64,000 nucleotides of DNA from positions 496,001-560,000 of the forward strand of contig NZ_JAFMPM010000008.1 of NCBI RefSeq assembly GCF_017349355.1, given 5' to 3'. The position numbers were made by a program, and so were the translations under genes. Under the pieces are notes generated by a model that saw nothing but the letters and a program-made list of their open reading frames with translations, made no database searches and had not been told where the DNA came from. This DNA is from Thiothrix fructosivorans (lineage in GTDB: Bacteria; Pseudomonadota; Gammaproteobacteria; Thiotrichales; Thiotrichaceae). Position 1 is the stretch's first letter, and every line of letters begins with the position of its first letter. This document shows positions 50,298-60,321 of this stretch, one piece after another.

Positions 50298-53006
50298 ATG
50301 TTGGGTTCTGTAGCCAAAAAGATTTTTGGCAGCCGTAATGACCGTTTGGTCAAGTCTTATTCTAAAGCCGTTAAGAAAATCAATGCATTTGAAGAGCAGT
50401 ACAAAGGCTTATCTGACGCGCAATTAGCGGCTAAAACCACCGAGTTCCGTCAGCGATTGCAGAAGGATGAAACCTTAGCAAGCCTGTTGCCCGAAGCGTT
50501 TGCGGTGGTGCGTGAAGCCAGTCATCGTGTCTTAGGGTTGCGTCATTACGACGTACAGATGATCGGTGGCATGGTGTTGGATGACGGCAAAATTGCTGAA
50601 ATGAAAACGGGCGAAGGTAAAACCTTGGTCGCTACGGTGGCAGCTTACCTGAATGCTTTGCCCGGTAAGGGGATGCACGTTATCACGGTCAACGACTATC
50701 TGGCGCAACGCGACGCGGCGCAGATGGCGAAGTTGTACGGCTTTTTGGGCTTAACCACTGGCGTGATCATCAACGGGTTGAGTTCCGAAGAACGCCGTGC
50801 AGCGTATGGTTCGGACATCACTTACGGCACGAACAACGAATTCGGTTTCGACTATTTGCGTGACAATATGGCGTTCCGTAAGGAAGACCGTGTGCAGCGC
50901 GATTTGTACTACGCGATTGTGGATGAGGTCGACTCGATCTTAATCGACGAAGCGCGTACTCCGCTGATTATTTCGGGGCCTAGCCACGATGCGTCCCAGC
51001 TTTACATGGCTATCGACCAGCTCATCCCGATGTTGGTAAAGCAGCCGGAAGAAAATGCACCCGGCGATTATTTGGTCGATGAAAAAGCCCGTCAGGTCTA
51101 CATGAGCGAAGCAGGGCAGGAACGTGCTGAGCAGTTGCTGTGGTCAGCGGGTGTGCTGCCGGAAGGTCAAGGCTTGTACGATACGGTCAGTATCAGCGTC
51201 TTGCATCACTTAGGCGCGGCACTGCGTGCTCATGCGCTGTTCCAACGTAACGTCGATTACATTGTGCGTGATGGAAAAATCGTCATTGTTGATGAGTTTA
51301 CTGGGCGTACCATGCCGGGACGGCGCTGGTCAGAAGGTTTGCATCAAGCTATTGAAGCTAAAGAGCATGTTGAGATTCAAGCGGAAAACCAAACGCTGGC
51401 TTCGATCACCTTCCAGAACTATTTCCGTCTGTATGAAAAACTTTCTGGTATGACGGGGACGGCGGATACGGAAGCGTTTGAATTGCAACAAATTTACGGG
51501 CTGGAAGTCGTGGTTATTCCTACGCACCGTCCGATGAAGCGTATTGACTCTAACGACTTGATTTACCTGACAGCGGAAGAGAAATACGACGCTATCATCA
51601 AAGAAATCGAAGAGCAGGTGGCAAAAGGTCGCCCTGTGTTGGTCGGTACAGCGTCGATTGATACGTCGGAATTGGTTTCCAATAAGCTCAAAGAGTTACG
51701 GATTCCGCACGAAGTCCTCAACGCCAAACAACACGAACGTGAAGCGCACATTGTTGCTAATGCGGGTCGCCCTGCGGCGGTGACGATTGCGACTAACATG
51801 GCCGGTCGTGGTACGGACATCGTGCTCGGCGGTAGTATGGATGAAGAGCTGAAGCAACTCGGCGAAACCCCCAATCCTGAAGCCGTGAGCCAAATTAAAG
51901 CCCTGTGGCAGAAGCGTCACGATGCAGTGGTGGCTTCGGGTGGTCTGCATATCCTCGGTACAGAACGCCATGAATCGCGGCGTATTGACAACCAGTTGCG
52001 CGGTCGTGCAGGTCGTCAAGGCGACCCCGGTTCTTCCCGTTTCTTCCTGTCATTGGAAGATAATTTGATGCGTATTTTTGCCTCTGATCGGGTGAAAAGT
52101 ATGATGCAGCGCTTGGGGATGGAAAAAGGTCAGGCGATTGAAGCCGGTCTGGTATCCAAATCCATTGAAAATGCGCAGCGCAAAGTTGAAGCGCACAACT
52201 ACGACATCCGCAAACATTTGCTGGAATACGACGATGTTGCCAACGATCAGCGTAAGGTGATTTATTCCCAGCGTAACGATTTGCTGGAAGTGGATGACAT
52301 TAAAGACACCATCGACGCGATTCGCGAAGACGTGGTAGATGTGATGTTTGCGTCGCACATTCCGCCCGGTAGCCTTGCTGAACAGTGGGATGTGGACGGT
52401 CTTTATAAGCAGCTTTACACTGAGTTTGGCGTGGATTTGCCGCTCAAAGAATGGTTGGCAACAGAGAAAAACTTGCCCGAAGAAAGTTTGCGTGACCGTG
52501 TGCAGGAACAAGTTGCTGCTGTCCTCCAAAATAAAGAAGAGATGATTGGCGACCCGAACATGCGCCGTTTGGAACGCGATGTGATGCTGCATGTGCTGGA
52601 TGGCGAGTGGAAAGAGCATCTGGCGGCGATGGATTACTTGCGTCAAAGCGTTGGTTTGCGCGGTTATGCGCAGAAAAACCCGAAGCAGGAATACAAGCGC
52701 GAAGCCTTCGAGATGTTCGAGCAATTGCTGGAACGTATCAAGCATGACGTTGTGGCGTTTCTGATGCGCATCCAATTGCAAGAGCCGCAACAGGCAATGG
52801 CAGAGTTGGAAGAGCATGAGCCGCAAGCGATGGCGTTTACGCATCCCGATGCAGGTAACGCGTTTGAGGACGAGGAAGTCGTGGATGCCGTCGTTGGTGA
52901 TAGCAGCAATCCTTACGAGCGTGATGGCGTAAAAGTTGGGCGTAATGACCCATGCCCGTGTGGCTCTGGCAAGAAATTTAAGAGTTGCCACGGTCAATTG
53001 GTCTGA
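50298..53006 (+). CDS. secA: Preprotein translocase ATPase SecA
   Basis: 902 residues, close to the E. coli length. Walker [14 protein letters not shown], Walker B region [21 protein letters not shown], the second helicase motif [14 protein letters not shown] and [13 protein letters not shown]. The C-terminal zinc-binding tail [14 protein letters not shown] binds SecB. Motor for protein export at the inner membrane. Confidence 0.98.
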   Translation: MLGSVAKKIFGSRNDRLVKSYSKAVKKINAFEEQYKGLSDAQLAAKTTEFRQRLQKDETLASLLPEAFAVVREASHRVLGLRHYDVQMIGGMVLDDGKIAEMKTGEGKTLVATVAAYLNALPGKGMHVITVNDYLAQRDAAQMAKLYGFLGLTTGVIINGLSSEERRAAYGSDITYGTNNEFGFDYLRDNMAFRKEDRVQRDLYYAIVDEVDSILIDEARTPLIISGPSHDASQLYMAIDQLIPMLVKQPEENAPGDYLVDEKARQVYMSEAGQERAEQLLWSAGVLPEGQGLYDTVSISVLHHLGAALRAHALFQRNVDYIVRDGKIVIVDEFTGRTMPGRRWSEGLHQAIEAKEHVEIQAENQTLASITFQNYFRLYEKLSGMTGTADTEAFELQQIYGLEVVVIPTHRPMKRIDSNDLIYLTAEEKYDAIIKEIEEQVAKGRPVLVGTASIDTSELVSNKLKELRIPHEVLNAKQHEREAHIVANAGRPAAVTIATNMAGRGTDIVLGGSMDEELKQLGETPNPEAVSQIKALWQKRHDAVVASGGLHILGTERHESRRIDNQLRGRAGRQGDPGSSRFFLSLEDNLMRIFASDRVKSMMQRLGMEKGQAIEAGLVSKSIENAQRKVEAHNYDIRKHLLEYDDVANDQRKVIYSQRNDLLEVDDIKDTIDAIREDVVDVMFASHIPPGSLAEQWDVDGLYKQLYTEFGVDLPLKEWLATEKNLPEESLRDRVQEQVAAVLQNKEEMIGDPNMRRLERDVMLHVLDGEWKEHLAAMDYLRQSVGLRGYAQKNPKQEYKREAFEMFEQLLERIKHDVVAFLMRIQLQEPQQAMAELEEHEPQAMAFTHPDAGNAFEDEEVVDAVVGDSSNPYERDGVKVGRNDPCPCGSGKKFKSCHGQLV

Positions 53007-53037
53007 GTTCGTTTGGTTTTATAAGGAAGTAGGTAAC

Positions 53038-54246
53038 ATGGCAGTCAACTTACACGCACCCGACACCTTATTGCCGATTGCTGGCGTGCGCTTGGCATCG
53101 GTAAACGCGGAAATTCGTTACAAGAATCGTAACGATTTACTGCTGATTGAGTTAGAGCAGGGCAGCCACACCGCTGCCGTGTTTACCCGCAATGCGTTTT
53201 GTGCCGCACCTGTGCATGTGTGCCGCGCTAACTTGCTGCATTCCAATACGCGTTACTTGCTGATCAATGCCGGTAACGCGAATGCGGGTACGGGTGAGCC
53301 GGGTATGGCGGCAGCACGGGAAAGCTGCGAACAGGTGGCAGAGCTGGGTGAGTGTTGGGCAGAGCAAGTGTTGCCCTTTTCAACCGGTGTGATTGGGCAG
53401 CAATTGCCTGTTGAAAAAATCACGGCTGCATTACCTGAAGTCTTTGCCAAGCTCGATGCTGATGCTTGGATGGAAGCCTCGCGCACGATTATGACGACGG
53501 ATACGATTGCCAAAGCGATTAGCCGTCAGGTGGAAATCTTCGGCGAAACTGTGACGATCACGGGAATTGCCAAAGGTGCGGGCATGATTCACCCCAATAT
53601 GGCAACCATGTTGGCGTATGTGGCCACCGATGCCTTGGTTGAAAAAGAGACGCTGCAAACCTTGTTGAATGAAGTGGTGGAAGAAACCTTCAACTGCATC
53701 ACGGTGGATGGTGATACGTCTACCAACGACTCACTGATCGTGATGGCAACGGGCAGTTCAGGCGTTTACGTGGGCGGCGATGGTTTGCCTGCGTTCCGAG
53801 CCGCTTTGCTGGATGTGTGTTTGTATCTGGCGCAAGCGATTGTGCGGGATGGCGAAGGCGCAACCAAATTCATCAGCATTGATGTGCAAGGCGCGGCAAC
53901 GCGTGCGGAAGCGCGTATTGTCGGCAACACGGTGGCACTGTCGCCGTTGGTAAAAACGGCTTTGTTTGCCAGTGACCCGAATTGGGGGCGCATCCTTGCC
54001 GCAGTCGGGCGCAGTCATGTGGATGCGTTGGACGTGAGTCGTATCAGTATTTGGTTGGGTGAAACTTTGCTGATCGAAAACGGTGAACCTGCGCCGACTT
54101 ATCGCGAAGAATTAGGCGCGGCAGAAACCAAACGCGAAGAAATCGACATTCGCATCCATTTAGGGCGTGGCGAAGCCAGTGCGACGACGTGGACATGCGA
54201 TTTTTCCTACGATTACGTCAAAATCAATGCCGAATACCGCAGTTGA
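53038..54246 (+). CDS. argJ: Glutamate N-acetyltransferase/amino-acid acetyltransferase ArgJ
   Basis: 402 residues from ATG 53038, with AAGGAAGT upstream; the longer frame reaching into secA is not used. The autocleavage site is GMIHPNMATML, where Thr becomes the catalytic nucleophile of the beta chain; TSTNDS and GRSHVDALD are also family blocks. Cyclic route of arginine synthesis. The next gene overlaps its end by 20 bases. Confidence 0.97.
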   Translation: MAVNLHAPDTLLPIAGVRLASVNAEIRYKNRNDLLLIELEQGSHTAAVFTRNAFCAAPVHVCRANLLHSNTRYLLINAGNANAGTGEPGMAAARESCEQVAELGECWAEQVLPFSTGVIGQQLPVEKITAALPEVFAKLDADAWMEASRTIMTTDTIAKAISRQVEIFGETVTITGIAKGAGMIHPNMATMLAYVATDALVEKETLQTLLNEVVEETFNCITVDGDTSTNDSLIVMATGSSGVYVGGDGLPAFRAALLDVCLYLAQAIVRDGEGATKFISIDVQGAATRAEARIVGNTVALSPLVKTALFASDPNWGRILAAVGRSHVDALDVSRISIWLGETLLIENGEPAPTYREELGAAETKREEIDIRIHLGRGEASATTWTCDFSYDYVKINAEYRS

Positions 54247-55168
54247 GTATTTGCATGTCGTTGCGGCGGTTATCCGTGGCAACGATGGTCGGATACTGTT
54301 AGCGCAACGCCCTACCCACCAACATCAGGGTGGTAAATGGGAATTCCCCGGCGGTAAAGTCGAATCCGGTGAAACACCTTTGCAGGGTTTGAGCCGCGAA
54401 CTTCACGAAGAACTCGGCATTAACGTGCAACAAGCGCACCCGCTTATCAAAGTTCGCTACGTGTATCCAGAACGGGCGGTGTTGCTGGATGTGTGGGAAG
54501 TCATCGCTTTCAGTGGTGTTGCACATGGGCGCGAAGGTCAGCTAGTGGCGTGGTATACCGCCGAACAATTGCCTACTCTCGAATTTCCTCCCGCGAATTA
54601 CCCGATTATTACTGCTGCTCGCCTGCCTGAGCGTTGCCTGATTACACCTGAACCGCACAATACTGCTGAGTTTTTACACCAGTTGGAGCAGCGGTTGCAC
54701 GCGGGAATTCGTTTGGTGGTGTTTAGGGCGAAGTCGCTCGCGGCTGATGATTACGTGGCGCTGGCGCGGGAAGTTATCGCGTTGGCACATGAATTTGAGG
54801 CGAAGGTTGTGTTGAATTCACCGCCTATCCCGATAGCGGAAGCGGATGGTTTGCATTTGACCAGTTCCCAACTATGGCATACGCCCCGACGGGCAGGGCA
54901 ATGGTTGTCGGCTTCTTGCCATGATGGGCGGGAATTGCAGCGGGCGGCAGAGATTGGGGTGGATTTTGCTTTGCTGTCGCCGGTCTTGCCGACGCTATCG
55001 CATCCGGGGGCGGCGCATTTGGGGTGGGCGGCGTTTGCGGCAGCGGTGGAGGACGTGAATTTTCCGGTATATGCCCTCGGCGGTATGGAGAACAGCCACG
55101 TTGCAACGGCGCGGCTGAATGGTGGGCAAGGCATCGCCGCCATCCGCAGTGTGTGGGATGGCGTTTAG
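54227..55168 (+). CDS. Nudix hydrolase fused to TMP-synthase-like domain
   Basis: 313 residues from ATG 54227, inside the end of argJ. Residues 1-130 are a MutT-like Nudix domain with box GGKVESGETPLQGLSRELHE and a HEELGI end (GX5EX7REUXEEXGU). Residues 135-310 resemble ThiE/thiamine-phosphate-synthase barrels (LRLVVFRAK-type strand, PPIPIAEADGLHLTSS, FALLSPVLPT, VYALGGM). This two-domain form is known in gammaproteobacteria; it probably cleans oxidised nucleotides, while the second domain's reaction is unknown. Confidence 0.92.
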   Translation: MPNTAVEYLHVVAAVIRGNDGRILLAQRPTHQHQGGKWEFPGGKVESGETPLQGLSRELHEELGINVQQAHPLIKVRYVYPERAVLLDVWEVIAFSGVAHGREGQLVAWYTAEQLPTLEFPPANYPIITAARLPERCLITPEPHNTAEFLHQLEQRLHAGIRLVVFRAKSLAADDYVALAREVIALAHEFEAKVVLNSPPIPIAEADGLHLTSSQLWHTPRRAGQWLSASCHDGRELQRAAEIGVDFALLSPVLPTLSHPGAAHLGWAAFAAAVEDVNFPVYALGGMENSHVATARLNGGQGIAAIRSVWDGV

Positions 55169-55177
55169 CGCACGGTG

Positions 55178-55381
55178 TTAAGCGTTTAAGTCGGGAATCA
55201 ACTGGCTGTTGAGTCGTGCAATCATATCTTTCAACAATAATTTGCGTTTCTTTAAGCGCGATGCCTTGAGCTGATCGTAAGGAGGCTCTTGCGTGACTTG
55301 CGCAATCGCCTCATCCAGTTCCCGGTGTTCTTGGGTTAATTCCGCGAGTTTGCGGTGCAGTTCTTCCGTGTCTTGCAGCAT
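55178..55381 (-). CDS. YdcH-family (DUF465) small protein
   Basis: 67 residues, all helical and charged (HRKLAELTQEHRELDEAIAQ, then LKKRKLLLKDMIARL), the two-helix hairpin of DUF465/YdcH proteins. Function unknown. It lies 10 bases after the helicase-like gene on the same strand and is probably co-transcribed. Confidence 0.85.
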   Translation of the reverse strand: MLQDTEELHRKLAELTQEHRELDEAIAQVTQEPPYDQLKASRLKKRKLLLKDMIARLNSQLIPDLNA

Positions 55382-55391
55382 ATTGATGTAT

Positions 55392-57068
55392 TTACTTGGT
55401 CACGATACGGCGTTTTTCCTTGTAACGGATAACGACTTGTTTATCTGTTTTAGGTTTTTCACCCTGTTGCGTATAGTCAGGTTTTTCCCAACTGCCAATT
55501 TCGTAAGAGCCGCCTTGGTCACGACGTGGTGCAGGATTGCTGCTGCCGGTGTAAGAGCCGCCTTCGCGTTTGCGTTGTGCGCCCCCGTTGAGACGACCGT
55601 AAGGACCTTTGCGCTGTTGGCGATCCGCAGGCATATTGGCGTTGGTTTGTGGTTGCTGGTCTTGCCCTTGCCCTTGCCCTTGTGCGGGGCGGTTGTCAGG
55701 ACGGCTATCGCGGCGACCACCTTGACCTTGCTGTTGATTTGGATAGCTGCGTCCGCCGCCACCATTACCGCCTTGCCCTTGATGGGGTGGGCGTTGTTGG
55801 TTTGCACCGCCGCCGGAACGACCTTGTTGGGGGCGAGCACCACGGTCACGTTCGCCGCCTTGTCTGCCGCCATTGCCGTTGCTGAAGCGTTGTCCTTCGT
55901 GGTTGTTGCGAGGTGCTCGCGGTGAACGCACGGCGGGGGTGAAGCCGGAGGTATGTTCCAGTGGCGCAAGACCCGGTAGGGTGCATTGTTCGATGGAATC
56001 CCCCAGAAACGTTTCTATCAGTTTCAAGTTGTCACGTTCACGCGGCAAGACCACGGCGATAACCGCTTCTTCGCGGGAATCGGGGTTAATATCGTGCAAG
56101 CGTTTTTCGTAATCTTCAACTTTTTGGGGCAATTCAAAGTTGATAATGTGTTCATCACCGTGCAGATTCGGCGGCAAAGCGTCTTGGTCTGCGTAGATGA
56201 GAATCGGTGATGCGCTGCCGTTGCGTTCGGATTCGGGCAGGTCTGCCGCCACTTCAGCCATGTGTCCGTGGTTAGCGAGGCTTTCTGCCAACGCCTTGGC
56301 GACTTTGCTGGTAATGGTAAAAATGACGGTCGGTTCGCCGGAAAATTCATCCAGCAAGTGATCCATTAGCGCAATTTTGTGGGTGTAATCGTCGGCGAGG
56401 TGCACCACTTGCGGAATCAAGCGCAGTGGGTTGCGGTCATCGTCAACTTCGATTTCTTCAGCACCCGCCAATACTGCACGGGCGTAACCGGCAATGTCAT
56501 TTTCGGGGCGTACAAACGCGATAACCGGACAAGCGGTGGTACGTTCAGCAAGAATTTTGTTGATCAGCCCATGCAAACCTTTGTGGTAGATAGCGCTTAG
56601 GTCGTCAATTACCAGCATTTCCAGCTTGGAAAAGTCGGCTTTGTTGTTGTCTACCAAGTCGTTTAATCGCCCGGGGGTGGCTATCATTAAGTCCAAGGGG
56701 CGGCGTAACAAGCGCATCTGTGGCTGATAAGGGCGACCGCTCACAATGAAGCCGGAGCGAATTTGCTGCTCATCTCCCATGAGACGTTTAATCGTGTAGT
56801 TGATCTGGTTCACGCGATCACGGCGTGAGGTCAAGATCAAGATACGGGTATGCCGTTGCTCTTCGATGGGATGCGCCAACACATGGTTGATGGCGGGTAT
56901 CAAAAATGCCCCGGTTTTGCCGGAAGCCGATTGTGTCCAGATGATGACACTCTTGTTTTGCGCCACGAGCGGAATCAACTGTTTCTGTAAGTCAGTCGGA
57001 TTCTCGTAACCAGCAGCCTCAATTTTCGCCGCAAAATCTGGATTTAAGCCTAATTCTGAAAAAGACAA
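55392..57068 (-). CDS. Degenerate DEAD-box helicase-like protein with disordered RNA-binding tail
   Basis: 558 residues. The Q motif (GYENPTDLQKQLIP, 20-33) and a Walker A (TQSASGKTG, 45-53) are near normal, and TPGRLNDLV is kept. However, motif Ia is LTSRRDRVN instead of PTRELA, motif II is VIDDLSAIY instead of DEAD, and motif VI (HRxGRxxR) reads KRLHDINP with no arginine finger. So the fold is DEAD-box but ATP hydrolysis and unwinding look lost. From about 375 the tail is disordered, rich in Gly/Gln/Arg/Asn (RGARPQQGRSGGGANQQRPP), of the RNA-binding, condensate-forming kind. Upstream 200 bases hold no gene. Confidence 0.85.
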   Translation of the reverse strand: MSFSELGLNPDFAAKIEAAGYENPTDLQKQLIPLVAQNKSVIIWTQSASGKTGAFLIPAINHVLAHPIEEQRHTRILILTSRRDRVNQINYTIKRLMGDEQQIRSGFIVSGRPYQPQMRLLRRPLDLMIATPGRLNDLVDNNKADFSKLEMLVIDDLSAIYHKGLHGLINKILAERTTACPVIAFVRPENDIAGYARAVLAGAEEIEVDDDRNPLRLIPQVVHLADDYTHKIALMDHLLDEFSGEPTVIFTITSKVAKALAESLANHGHMAEVAADLPESERNGSASPILIYADQDALPPNLHGDEHIINFELPQKVEDYEKRLHDINPDSREEAVIAVVLPRERDNLKLIETFLGDSIEQCTLPGLAPLEHTSGFTPAVRSPRAPRNNHEGQRFSNGNGGRQGGERDRGARPQQGRSGGGANQQRPPHQGQGGNGGGGRSYPNQQQGQGGRRDSRPDNRPAQGQGQGQDQQPQTNANMPADRQQRKGPYGRLNGGAQRKREGGSYTGSSNPAPRRDQGGSYEIGSWEKPDYTQQGEKPKTDKQVVIRYKEKRRIVTK

Positions 57069-57266
57069 GATGAGTACTCCCCGTCTGTGAATGTGGGTGA
57101 GAGTAATGAATAAGTACTATCAAACTGGAGAGAGAAAGTTAGCAACAAGATGCCCTCAACGACTGCCCGTACCTGTGTTTGTAACGTTTATGCGGCCCGA
57201 ACCTAATAATAAAATTATTATATCTGTTGTTGAGAGTCAACAATTATGCACGTTATTGTTGCGAAT

Positions 57267-58631
57267 TTACATCACAATTTCTATCGCTTTCTCCAATCTG
57301 GCAACGGCGACCACCTTCATTCCCTCAATGGGGTGACGTGGTTTGTTTCCTTTCGCTACGATAGCCTGTTTAAAACCGTGTTTGGCAGCCTCACGCAAAC
57401 GCTCCTCACCGTTTGGAACTGGGCGAATTTCGCCAGCCAGCCCAACTTCTCCAAAAACCACTAGATCAGCAGGCAGAGGACGGTTGCGAAAACTCGAAAG
57501 TGCCGCTAACAACAATGATAAATCAGCAGCGGTTTCTGAAATCTTAACACCACCGACAACATTAATGAATACGTCTTGGTCAAACATTGAAATTCCGGCA
57601 TGACGATGTAGCACTGCTAAGAGCATGGAAAGGCGATTTTGTTCCAAACCCAAGGTAACGCGACGTGGTGCTGCCCCGTGACTTTGGTCGACGAGAGCTT
57701 GTACTTCGACCATCAGTGGGCGTGTGCCTTCGCGTGTCACCATAATGACGCTGCCGGAAACGGGTTCTTCGTGGCGCGAGAGGAAAATGGCGGAAGGATT
57801 GCTGACCCCTTTCAAGCCTTGCTCGGTCATGGCAAATACGCCGAGTTCGTTGACTGCGCCGAAACGGTTTTTGACAGCGCGAATAATCCGATAACGTCCA
57901 CCGGGGTCGCCTTCAAAATACAGCACGGTATCGACCATGTGTTCGAGGACGCGGGGGCCTGCGAGTGTGCCTTCTTTGGTGACGTGACCAACAAGAAACA
58001 TAGCGGTATTGGTTTGCTTGGCGAAGCGTACTAGCTTGGCAGCGGCTTCACGGATTTGGCTGACTGAGCCAGGAGCGGCTTGCAAGCTGTCAGTGAACAC
58101 GGTTTGAATCGAGTCGATCACCATCAGATGCGGCTTTTCCTGCGATACCAGCGAGAGGATGCTTTCCACGCAGGTTTCGGTGAGCAGGCGTAAGTTATCG
58201 GTCGGTAGCCCTAAACGGCGGGCGCGTAGACCGACTTGTTGCAAGGATTCTTCGCCGGTGACATACAAGCTTTTTAGTTCGGTCAACGTAGCGAGCGTTT
58301 GTAGCAAAATGGTGGATTTGCCGATGCCGGGGTCGCCACCGATCAACACTACTGAACCTGCGACTAATCCGCCACCCAAGACGCGATCCAGTTCGGGTTG
58401 GTGGGTGAGGATGCGGGGGGTTTCGGTCAGGCTGACTTCGTGTAGGGAGCGAATGACGGGTTGTTCGCCTGCGTAGCCCCCTGCACGGGTATTGACGGGG
58501 TTTTTGCTGGCGGGAAGGCTGAGGGCTTCTTCCAGCGTATTCCATGCGCCGCAATCGCCGCATTGTCCGCCCCATTTGGTGTGTACGCTGCCGCAGGCGG
58601 TGCAGTAATACTGGAGTTTGGCTTTACTCAT
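57267..58631 (-). CDS. radA: DNA repair protein RadA
   Basis: 454 residues. N-terminal C4 zinc finger (YYCTACGSVHTKWGGQCGDC), RecA-like core with Walker A GGDPGIGKSTILLQ, the RadA motif VKNRFGAVNELGVFAM and a Lon-like C-terminal domain (VFINVVGGVKISETAADLSL). A branch-migration helicase in homologous recombination. Its ATG (58629-58631) overlaps the stop of the CorB-like gene by 8 bases. Confidence 0.97.
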   Translation of the reverse strand: MSKAKLQYYCTACGSVHTKWGGQCGDCGAWNTLEEALSLPASKNPVNTRAGGYAGEQPVIRSLHEVSLTETPRILTHQPELDRVLGGGLVAGSVVLIGGDPGIGKSTILLQTLATLTELKSLYVTGEESLQQVGLRARRLGLPTDNLRLLTETCVESILSLVSQEKPHLMVIDSIQTVFTDSLQAAPGSVSQIREAAAKLVRFAKQTNTAMFLVGHVTKEGTLAGPRVLEHMVDTVLYFEGDPGGRYRIIRAVKNRFGAVNELGVFAMTEQGLKGVSNPSAIFLSRHEEPVSGSVIMVTREGTRPLMVEVQALVDQSHGAAPRRVTLGLEQNRLSMLLAVLHRHAGISMFDQDVFINVVGGVKISETAADLSLLLAALSSFRNRPLPADLVVFGEVGLAGEIRPVPNGEERLREAAKHGFKQAIVAKGNKPRHPIEGMKVVAVARLEKAIEIVM

Positions 58632-59424
58632 TGTTGTTTATCCGTAAACGCTGGATTTTGGGGTGGATGATCAGGGTCTTGACCGCATTATTGCGCGTTT
58701 TGCGGATTTCCAGCGGGTAATCGTCAATGAGAACGGTCATGCCGGGGACGGGGATGGATTCGAGGTATTCTAAAATCAAGCCGTTGAGCGTGTTGGCTTC
58801 TTCGGCAGCAAAGCGGCTACCGAGTTCGCGGTTGATGTCGCGAATACTGGCAGCACCGTCTACCCAGTAACTGCCATCGTTGAGTGGGCGGATTTCATGG
58901 GTTTGGGTGGCGGGTGTTGTCGAAAATTCGCCAACAATTTCTTCGAGGATGTCTTCCAGTGTAATCAGACCGAGGATTTCACCGTATTCATCCACGACTA
59001 GCGCGATGCGGCGATTTTCTTGCTGAAAGTTTAACAATTGCTGGGTCAGTGAGGTGCTTTCTGGGATGAAATAGGCGGGGCGGATACTGGCTTCAAAGCG
59101 TGTTCGATCCAGATGTCCATCGCGAAACAGCGGTAGAAGTTTGCGCAAGTGGACAAAGCCAATCACATTGTCGAGGTTTTCACGGTAAACCAGTAGGCGG
59201 GTGAAATGGCTGTTAATGAGTTGTTCTTCCAGCTCATTCCAGTCATCGTCTAGGGCTAGGCCTACCAGTTGATTGCGCGGAATCATGATGTCGCTGACAG
59301 TCGTGGTTTCCAAATCCATGATACGTTGCAGCATCTCGACGTGGTTTGGGGCAATACGCGGCGGCTTGTTGCGGCAGCAATCTAACCAGCGTCGCAGCCA
59401 TTGCAAGGAAGCAGCAACATTCAC
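58624..59424 (-). CDS. CorB/CorC-like CBS-pair protein lacking the DUF21 membrane domain
   Basis: 266 residues from GTG 59424, whose last two bases are the first bases of the ypjD stop (GTGA). It has a CBS pair (about 45-170: VSDIMIPRNQLVGLALDDDW, then VVDEYGEILGLITLEDILEE) and a C-terminal CorC_HlyC domain (GSYWVDGAASIRDINREL). It aligns to the back half of YfjD/CorB, usual partner of ypjD, but the ~180-residue N-terminal membrane domain is absent. A longer frame upstream only reads ypjD in another frame. Metal efflux role inferred. Confidence 0.8.
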   Translation of the reverse strand: MNVAASLQWLRRWLDCCRNKPPRIAPNHVEMLQRIMDLETTTVSDIMIPRNQLVGLALDDDWNELEEQLINSHFTRLLVYRENLDNVIGFVHLRKLLPLFRDGHLDRTRFEASIRPAYFIPESTSLTQQLLNFQQENRRIALVVDEYGEILGLITLEDILEEIVGEFSTTPATQTHEIRPLNDGSYWVDGAASIRDINRELGSRFAAEEANTLNGLILEYLESIPVPGMTVLIDDYPLEIRKTRNNAVKTLIIHPKIQRLRINNNE

Positions 59425-60236
59425 AAGGGCTTCACCAGAAATTCCAGCACAAATTTGCTGCCGAAGAACGCGAGCATTAGGATGAAAAAGCCGCTCAATG
59501 TCCAACGAATGGCGATACGTCCACGCCAGCCATACTGCCAATGCCCGACTAGCAAGACCGTAAAGACAATCCACGCGATAATCGACAAGATGGTTTTGTG
59601 GACGAGGTGTTGGGCAAAGAGGTTGTCGATGTACAGCACGCCGCTGAGTAACCCGAAGGACAGCAAAATAATGCCCAGCAATATTAGTTTGAATAGCAAG
59701 GCTTCCATATCCAGCAAGGGCGGCAGGGTGCGAATCAATCCCCCCGGATGGTGGTTATGTAAATGCCGATTTTGCAGCGCTAGTAACAAGGCTTGCAGCG
59801 CCGCTAAGGTCAACATGCTGTACGCCAGCAGTGAGGTGAAAATATGTACGCCTAAGCCGTTATTGAGATTAATGGTGGGCGTTTGCGCGGGACTCAGTAG
59901 CGGTAGCAGCATCGCGCTCAAGGTAATCGGTACGACAAAAATACCCAAGGTTTCTAACGGACGGCTCAACATGGTGATAAACAGCAAGAGATTGCATAGC
60001 CACATAACAATGGAGCTGGCTGCCGCAAAACTGATGGATATGCTGCCCGCTTGCCAAACCTGATGCAGGATAGTGCCACCGTGCAGCCCTAAGGCGACTA
60101 CCCACAGGACGATGAGGGCATGACGGTGTTTGGGGGAACGGGTTTGTAGGCGGTCACGCAATCGCCCGCCAATCAGCAACCATGTTGCCAACCAAGCCAG
60201 TGTGGCGCACAAATTAAGTGTTATTGTCATTGTCAA
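59421..60236 (-). CDS. ypjD: YpjD/CcsA-like inner membrane protein
   Basis: 271 residues, about eight membrane helices. The pattern LGLHGGTILHQVWQAGSIS, GVHIFTSLLAYSMLTLAALQ and HLVHKTILSIIAWIVFTVLL is the CcsA/YpjD family (cytochrome c assembly-like), with conserved His in the LGVH, VHK and HGG sites. E. coli YpjD lies beside YfjD and Ffh, as here. Its stop overlaps the CBS protein start. Divergent from ffh. Confidence 0.9.
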   Translation of the reverse strand: MTMTITLNLCATLAWLATWLLIGGRLRDRLQTRSPKHRHALIVLWVVALGLHGGTILHQVWQAGSISISFAAASSIVMWLCNLLLFITMLSRPLETLGIFVVPITLSAMLLPLLSPAQTPTINLNNGLGVHIFTSLLAYSMLTLAALQALLLALQNRHLHNHHPGGLIRTLPPLLDMEALLFKLILLGIILLSFGLLSGVLYIDNLFAQHLVHKTILSIIAWIVFTVLLVGHWQYGWRGRIAIRWTLSGFFILMLAFFGSKFVLEFLVKPL

Positions 60237-60321
60237 ACGGGTTTCACCGGTTAGCTACAAAATTCAGTTAAGTGTTATGATAGCAACTTGTGCCTGAATC
60301 GGACTAGCAAGAAGTCAAATC

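Noticed and set aside
55400-55969. Long alternate frames opposite and within the helicase-like tail
   Set aside because: They arise from the repetitive Gly/Gln/Arg codons of the disordered tail and have no family match.
59425-59574. Membrane-like extension of the CBS protein
   Set aside because: It is a different frame of ypjD, with no family match and no separate ribosome site.
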